64,000 nt of DNA from Leifsonia sp. 466MF (GTDB lineage Bacteria > Actinomycetota > Actinomycetes > Actinomycetales > Microbacteriaceae). The notes under the pieces are model-generated. The model was not told the DNA's origin and ran no database searches. It saw only the letters and a list, made by a program, of their open reading frames with translations. Location: positions 2,728,001-2,792,000 of the forward strand of contig NZ_LT629696.1 of the NCBI RefSeq assembly GCF_900100265.1, given 5' to 3'. The position numbers and the translations under genes are program-made. Of this stretch, positions 60,625 to 64,000 are shown one piece after another (within the stretch, counting starts at the first letter, position 1; each line of letters opens with the position of its first letter).

Positions 60625-61707
60625 TTACTGCTTGGGCGACGAGGGCGAGGTGACCTTGATCGAGCCGTCGATGATGCCGGCCTTGATCTTGTCGAGCTCA
60701 CCCTGCAGACCCGAGTCCACCTTCGACTCGAAGTCGTGGAACGGGGCGATGCCGACGCCGTCGTTCTTCAGCGTGCCCACGTACGGGGTGCTGTCGAACT
60801 TGTCCTTGGCGGCCTGGGTGACGACGTCGTTGGTCGCCGGCTTCATGCCCTTCATGACCGAGGTGAGGAGCAGGTCCTTCACGGTCGGGTCGGACTCGTA
60901 GACGTCGGCGTCGACACCGATCATCGCGATCGGCTTGCCGGAGTCCTTGATCGCCTGAGCGGCCGACTGGTAGATCGGTCCGCCGACCGGCATGATCACG
61001 TCGGCGTTCTGGTCGATGATGCCCTGAGCGGTGTTCTTCGCGGTCTCGTTGGCGTCGAAGCCACCGGTGAAGAGGCCGTTCTGCTTGTCGACATCCCAGC
61101 CGACGACCTTGACCGACTTGCCCTTCTGGTCGTTGAAGTACTTCACACCGTCGGCGAAGCCGTCCATGAAGATGGTGACCGTCGGGATCTGCATTCCGCC
61201 GAAGGTGCCGACGATGCCGGTCTTCGAGTAGCTGGCGGCGGCGTAGCCGGCCAGGAACGCGGCCTGGGCCGTGTCGAAGATGATCGGCTTGACGTTCTTC
61301 GCCTGGATCTCGTTGTCGTCGATGATCGCGAAGTTCACGTCCGGGTTGGCCTTCGCGGCCTTCTCGGTCGCGTCCTTGAGGAGGAAGCCGACCGTCACGA
61401 CGAGGTTGCAGTTGGCGTCGACCATGCTCTGGATGTTCGGAGCGAAGTCGTTCTCGCTCTTCGACTCCGCCTGCTTGTACTTCACGTCGAGCGACTTCGC
61501 GGCCTGCTGCAGACCCTCGTAGCCGAGCTGGTTGAACGAGTGGTCATCGAATCCACCGGAGTCGGAGACCATACAGGGCAGGAAGTCGCTCTTCGCGGCG
61601 CCACCGGACGAGCTGTCCGACGGGGCAGCCGAGCAGGCAGCGAGCAGCGACATGACGCCGACCGCCGCGAGGCCGAGGAGTCCGGCCTTTCGGGCTGTGA
61701 TTGACAA
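60625..61707 (-). CDS. BMP family nucleoside-binding lipoprotein
   Basis: A 360-residue lipoprotein. The signal peptide ends in the lipobox LLAAC (Cys25), followed by a Ser/Gly-rich linker and a periplasmic-binding fold: CMVSDSGGFDDHSFNQLGYE is the N-terminal motif of BMP/PnrA/TmpC proteins, DVNFAIIDDN, GGMQIPTVTIFMDGFADG and IGVDADVYES line the ligand cleft. It starts at TTG 61707 with GGAGGAA 5 nt upstream. Ligand is probably purine or mixed nucleosides, judging from cdd, deoA and add downstream. Confidence 0.92.
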   Translation of the reverse strand: MSITARKAGLLGLAAVGVMSLLAACSAAPSDSSSGGAAKSDFLPCMVSDSGGFDDHSFNQLGYEGLQQAAKSLDVKYKQAESKSENDFAPNIQSMVDANCNLVVTVGFLLKDATEKAAKANPDVNFAIIDDNEIQAKNVKPIIFDTAQAAFLAGYAAASYSKTGIVGTFGGMQIPTVTIFMDGFADGVKYFNDQKGKSVKVVGWDVDKQNGLFTGGFDANETAKNTAQGIIDQNADVIMPVGGPIYQSAAQAIKDSGKPIAMIGVDADVYESDPTVKDLLLTSVMKGMKPATNDVVTQAAKDKFDSTPYVGTLKNDGVGIAPFHDFESKVDSGLQGELDKIKAGIIDGSIKVTSPSSPKQ

Positions 61708-61814
61708 GGTTGTTCCTCCAAGATGCGTAGCCGCGCGGGTAATCGCAGGCTTCTGCGGTTCACGTTACCGAATGTGACGAACCACTCCGTTCGAAAATCC
61801 GGGTTCTTCATGCA

Positions 61815-61829
61815 AGCGTTACAAACGCT
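61815..61829. promoter_or_regulatory. Palindromic candidate operator upstream of the nucleoside operon
   Basis: AGCGTT-ACA-AACGCT is a perfect 6-3-6 palindrome about 108 bp before the lipoprotein start, in the only gap (61708-61885) that can hold the operon promoter. The size and symmetry suit a dimeric LacI- or GntR-type regulator; no such regulator gene is in the window. Confidence 0.5.
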
Positions 61830-61885
61830 CACCCGGTTGGCACGTGCTCATTCGAGCAGCCCGTCCCCCATTCGGGGAGGGGTAC

Positions 61886-63019
61886 TCAGAGCCAGCCGCG
61901 CCGCTTGAAGATGGTGTACAGCAGACCGCTCAGGCCGAGCATCGCGAGGACCGCGAGCGGGTATCCCAACGGCCAGGACAGCTCCGGCATGTGCGTGAAG
62001 TTCATGCCGTAGATGCCGGCGATGAGCGACGGCGCGAACAGGATGGCCGCCCACGAGGAGATCTTCTTGACCTCTTCGCCCTGCCGGTTGCTGGAGTGCG
62101 CCAACCGCGTCATCTCCTCGTTCTGCCGTTCGGAGACGAGGGTCGAGTTCACCGTCAGGATGTCGCGCAGCAGGTAGCGGAACCCGTCGACGCGCTCGTT
62201 GACCTGCGTGAGGTGGTCGGCGACGTCGCGGAGCCGGCGTTCGAGCTCCTGCGTCACGCCGTACTTCACGGAGCCGCGCTCGAGCGCCAGCATGACCGCC
62301 GAGAGGGGATGCGTCGCCCGCTGGAAGTCGATGACCTCCCGGGACAGCTCGTAGATGCGTCGGGAGACCAGGGCGTCCCCGCCGAACACCTGCGTCTCGA
62401 TCTCGTCGATGTCGTTGGCGAGACCCGCGACGACCGGGCTGTACGCATCCACGACCGCGTCGATGATCGCATAGAGGATGGCCTGCGGCCCGAGTGCGAG
62501 CAGCTCCGGCTCGCTCTCCATCCTCTGCCGGACGTGCGAGAGGTCCGGCGACTCGCTGTGGCGGACCGTGATGACGAAGTTGCGTCCGACGAAGAGGTGC
62601 AGCTCGCCGAAGTCGACCTCCTCCGGCACGTCCAGGTAGTTCGCCGCCTTGAGCACCACGAACAGGACGGTGTCGTAGCGCTCCAGCTTGGGGCGCTGGT
62701 GGGCGACGATGGCGTCCTCGATCGCCAGCGGGTGGAGGTTGAACTCCTCCGACAGCGACAGCAGCTCCTGCTCGCTCGGCCGGTAGAGGCCGATCCAGGC
62801 GACCCCACCCGGGGTGCGATCGAGCGCCGCGTAGGTCTCGGCGAGAGACGTCGGGGAGGCGACGCGGACGCCGTCGGCGTAGATCGCGCTGTCCACCATG
62901 CTGCGCCGACCCGAGGGCGTCTCGACCGGCGAGGTCGCGACGGCCGGAGAGGGAGGCTCGACCCGGCGGGTGCGCGTCACGAAGGGCATCGGGATGCCGC
63001 GTCGGTTCTGGTTGGCCAT
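61886..63019 (-). CDS. corA: CorA family Mg2+/Co2+ transporter
   Basis: A 377-residue protein with a large cytoplasmic N-terminal domain and two C-terminal helices. The pore signature YGMNF (about residue 336) ends the first helix, followed by MPELSWPLGYP, and the protein ends in a basic FKRRGWL tail. RRLRDVADHLTQVNERVDGF lies in the long stalk helix. GGAGGTGACTT is a strong ribosome site before the ATG. The N-terminal about 45 residues are a Pro/Thr-rich extension. Magnesium is the usual substrate of this family. Confidence 0.94.
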   Translation of the reverse strand: MANQNRRGIPMPFVTRTRRVEPPSPAVATSPVETPSGRRSMVDSAIYADGVRVASPTSLAETYAALDRTPGGVAWIGLYRPSEQELLSLSEEFNLHPLAIEDAIVAHQRPKLERYDTVLFVVLKAANYLDVPEEVDFGELHLFVGRNFVITVRHSESPDLSHVRQRMESEPELLALGPQAILYAIIDAVVDAYSPVVAGLANDIDEIETQVFGGDALVSRRIYELSREVIDFQRATHPLSAVMLALERGSVKYGVTQELERRLRDVADHLTQVNERVDGFRYLLRDILTVNSTLVSERQNEEMTRLAHSSNRQGEEVKKISSWAAILFAPSLIAGIYGMNFTHMPELSWPLGYPLAVLAMLGLSGLLYTIFKRRGWL

Positions 63020-63120
63020 AAGTCACCTCCGTGGTCCGGACGACGTCGAGTCGACACGAGTTCAGGACGGCCCGAGGGGCCACCTAACTGTACGCTCGCG
63101 AACCCTCCGGACGCTGGACA

Positions 63121-63203
63121 CGGAGGTCGCCCGCGCCTGGGCGCACGCCATCCACCTCCCTTTCGCGCCGATCCGCCGATCTCGCGACGGATACGCCTCC
63201 CTT
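63121..63203 (-). repeat. Three-box element, copy C
   Basis: On the minus strand: box 1 AAGGGAGG begins at 63203, box 2 AAAGGGAGGT at 63163 (40 nt on), box 3 CCTCCG begins at 63126 (27 nt after box 2). TGTCCCGCGCACGA precedes box 1, resembling the flank of copy A. Confidence 0.65.
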
Positions 63204-63228
63204 TCGTGCGCGGGACAGGCCGAGAGAG

Positions 63229-63325
63229 AAGGGAGGCGATCAGCACGCACTGCTCGGCGCGTCGCGAGGAACGGAGGACAGAGTGGGGCTCCGATGGCCG
63301 GCCGACCTCCGTTTCGGCGGGCGGA
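63229..63325 (+). repeat. Three-box element, copy B
   Basis: Box 1 AAGGGAGG at 63229, box 2 GAACGGAGGA at 63269 (40 nt on), box 3 CCTCCGTTTCGG at 63306 (27 nt after box 2), followed by CGGGCGG as in copy A. Confidence 0.65.
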
Positions 63326-63351
63326 CGGACGGCAGATCGAGCGCTCCGCCG

Positions 63352-64000
63352 TCACCGGACCGCCGTCGCGGTCACCGCGCTCAGGATCACGCGCTCGTAG
63401 TGGCGCGTCAGCTCGCCGCACACGACATCCCAGCTGCGTCCGAGCACGGCGCGGCGTCCGGCCTCCCCCATGCGGCGACGCAAGGCGCCGTCGCGGACGA
63501 GCATCGAGACGGCTGCGCGCAGGGCGCGGTCGTCCGACGGGCGGAATAGCAGTCCGTCCACGCCGTGCTCGACGAGGTCGATCGGGCCGCCCGCGCGCGG
63601 CGCGACCACCGGGAGCCCGGACGCGTGGGCCTCCTGAACCGTCTGGCCGAACGTCTCCTCGGATCCGGTGTGCGCGAAGACGTCGAAGGCGGCGTAGGCG
63701 GCGGCGAGATCCTCGCCGCCGAGCCGGCCGAGCCAGGTCACCGGGATGCCGCGGAGCTCGCGGGCGACGGCGTCGCGCGACGGGCCGTCCCCGACGATCG
63801 CGAGCGACACACTCCCGATCCCGCGGAGCGCGCGCAGCCGCTCCACCTGCTTCTCCGGGGCGATGCGGCCGACGTACCCGACGACGGTCTCGCCGTCCGG
63901 CGACAGGCGCTCCCGCAGAGCGGCCGCCGCCGACGTTCTCCTCTTATTGGGGTGGTACCGCACCAGGTCGACGCCGCGTCCCCAGCGGGCGACCCGCGTG
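63352..64000 (-). CDS. GT4 family glycosyltransferase, C-terminal part (runs off right edge)
   Basis: The last 215 or so residues of a GT-B enzyme, open to the window edge. WGRGVDLVRYHPNKR is the inter-domain segment of mannosyltransferase-like GT4 enzymes (MgtA/PimB type). VVGYVGRIAPEKQVERL, LAIVGDGPSRD and HTGSEETFGQTVQEAHASG with the EX7E pair bind the nucleotide sugar. The N-terminal acceptor domain lies outside the window. A mannosyl transfer to a lipid or glycan is possible, but specificity is not proven. Confidence 0.85.
   Translation of the reverse strand, partial: TRVARWGRGVDLVRYHPNKRRTSAAAALRERLSPDGETVVGYVGRIAPEKQVERLRALRGIGSVSLAIVGDGPSRDAVARELRGIPVTWLGRLGGEDLAAAYAAFDVFAHTGSEETFGQTVQEAHASGLPVVAPRAGGPIDLVEHGVDGLLFRPSDDRALRAAVSMLVRDGALRRRMGEAGRRAVLGRSWDVVCGELTRHYERVILSAVTATAVR

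Larger units (their letters stand above)
63020..63351. other. 332-bp intergenic region occupied by a head-to-head element pair
   Basis: No gene. It holds the divergent three-box elements C (minus) and B (plus), separated by 25 bp (63204-63228), plus about 100 bp upstream of corA with no clear promoter. Confidence 0.65.

Overview
The window is high-GC (about 70%) DNA densely packed with short-spaced or overlapping genes (ATGA, GTGA and TGATG junctions), with GTG/TTG starts and many start codons preceded by a -10 box at 6-8 nt (leaderless-type promoters). Gene content and order indicate a high-GC Gram-positive actinobacterium. The rhamnose-type wall glycopolymer genes, two OafA-type acyltransferases and overall style fit Microbacteriaceae (Leifsonia-like); that family call is inference, not a search result. 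No tRNA, rRNA, CRISPR array, transposase or phage gene was found.

Region 1 (1-29.4 kb) is a cell-surface polysaccharide locus: the start of a GT2 gene at the left edge, a flippase-like membrane protein, two large multi-spanning membrane proteins, GT2 and GT2-GT4 enzymes, a secreted repeat protein, and a plus-strand run holding a coiled-coil miniprotein, two RgpF-type proteins (one fused to a WbsX/GH99-like domain), a GT2, the Wzm/Wzt polysaccharide ABC exporter, a GT2 and a GT4. The dTDP-L-rhamnose genes follow: rmlA-rmlC downstream of a three-part rhamnosyltransferase on the minus strand, and rmlB-rmlD-GT4-acyltransferase on the plus strand. Sugar activation, chain assembly, export and acylation of a rhamnose-containing glycopolymer are therefore largely encoded together; an LCP-type wall-polymer ligase follows purE.

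Region 2 (29.5-51 kb) is a conserved actinobacterial backbone: purE, LCP, purK, GtrA, PH-domain protein, birA, acyl-CoA carboxylase beta and epsilon, maf, acyl-CoA carboxylase alpha, an LpdA-type quinone reductase, purine nucleoside phosphorylase and a phosphosugar mutase. From memory this is the order seen around purE/purK-birA-accD5-accE5-maf-accA3 and lpdA-deoD-pmmB in mycobacteria. Genes that interrupt it are a three-gene signalling unit (36.8-39.8 kb), a TrmA-type RNA methyltransferase, a DUF559-type endonuclease-like gene and a CPA1 Na+/H+ antiporter.

Region 3 (51-61.7 kb) is nucleoside uptake and salvage: an MFS/ArsR pair and PTS IIA-IIB, then add, deoA, cdd and a BMP-type nucleoside ABC importer (lipoprotein, double ATPase, two permeases). 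Imported nucleosides would be deaminated or phosphorolysed, and the released pentose-1-phosphates handled by the mutase. The window ends with a CorA-type transporter and the 3' part of a GT4 gene.

The most unusual signal is a family of about 95-bp intergenic elements with three GGAGG/CCTCC boxes at fixed spacing (40 nt, then 26-27 nt). Four copies occur as two outward-facing inverted pairs: one pair brackets the DUF559 endonuclease-like gene (43907-45015), the other (63121-63325) has only 25 bp inside. A second is a run of three consecutive perfect stem-loops in an AT-richer gap after the carboxylase epsilon gene (36671-36784).
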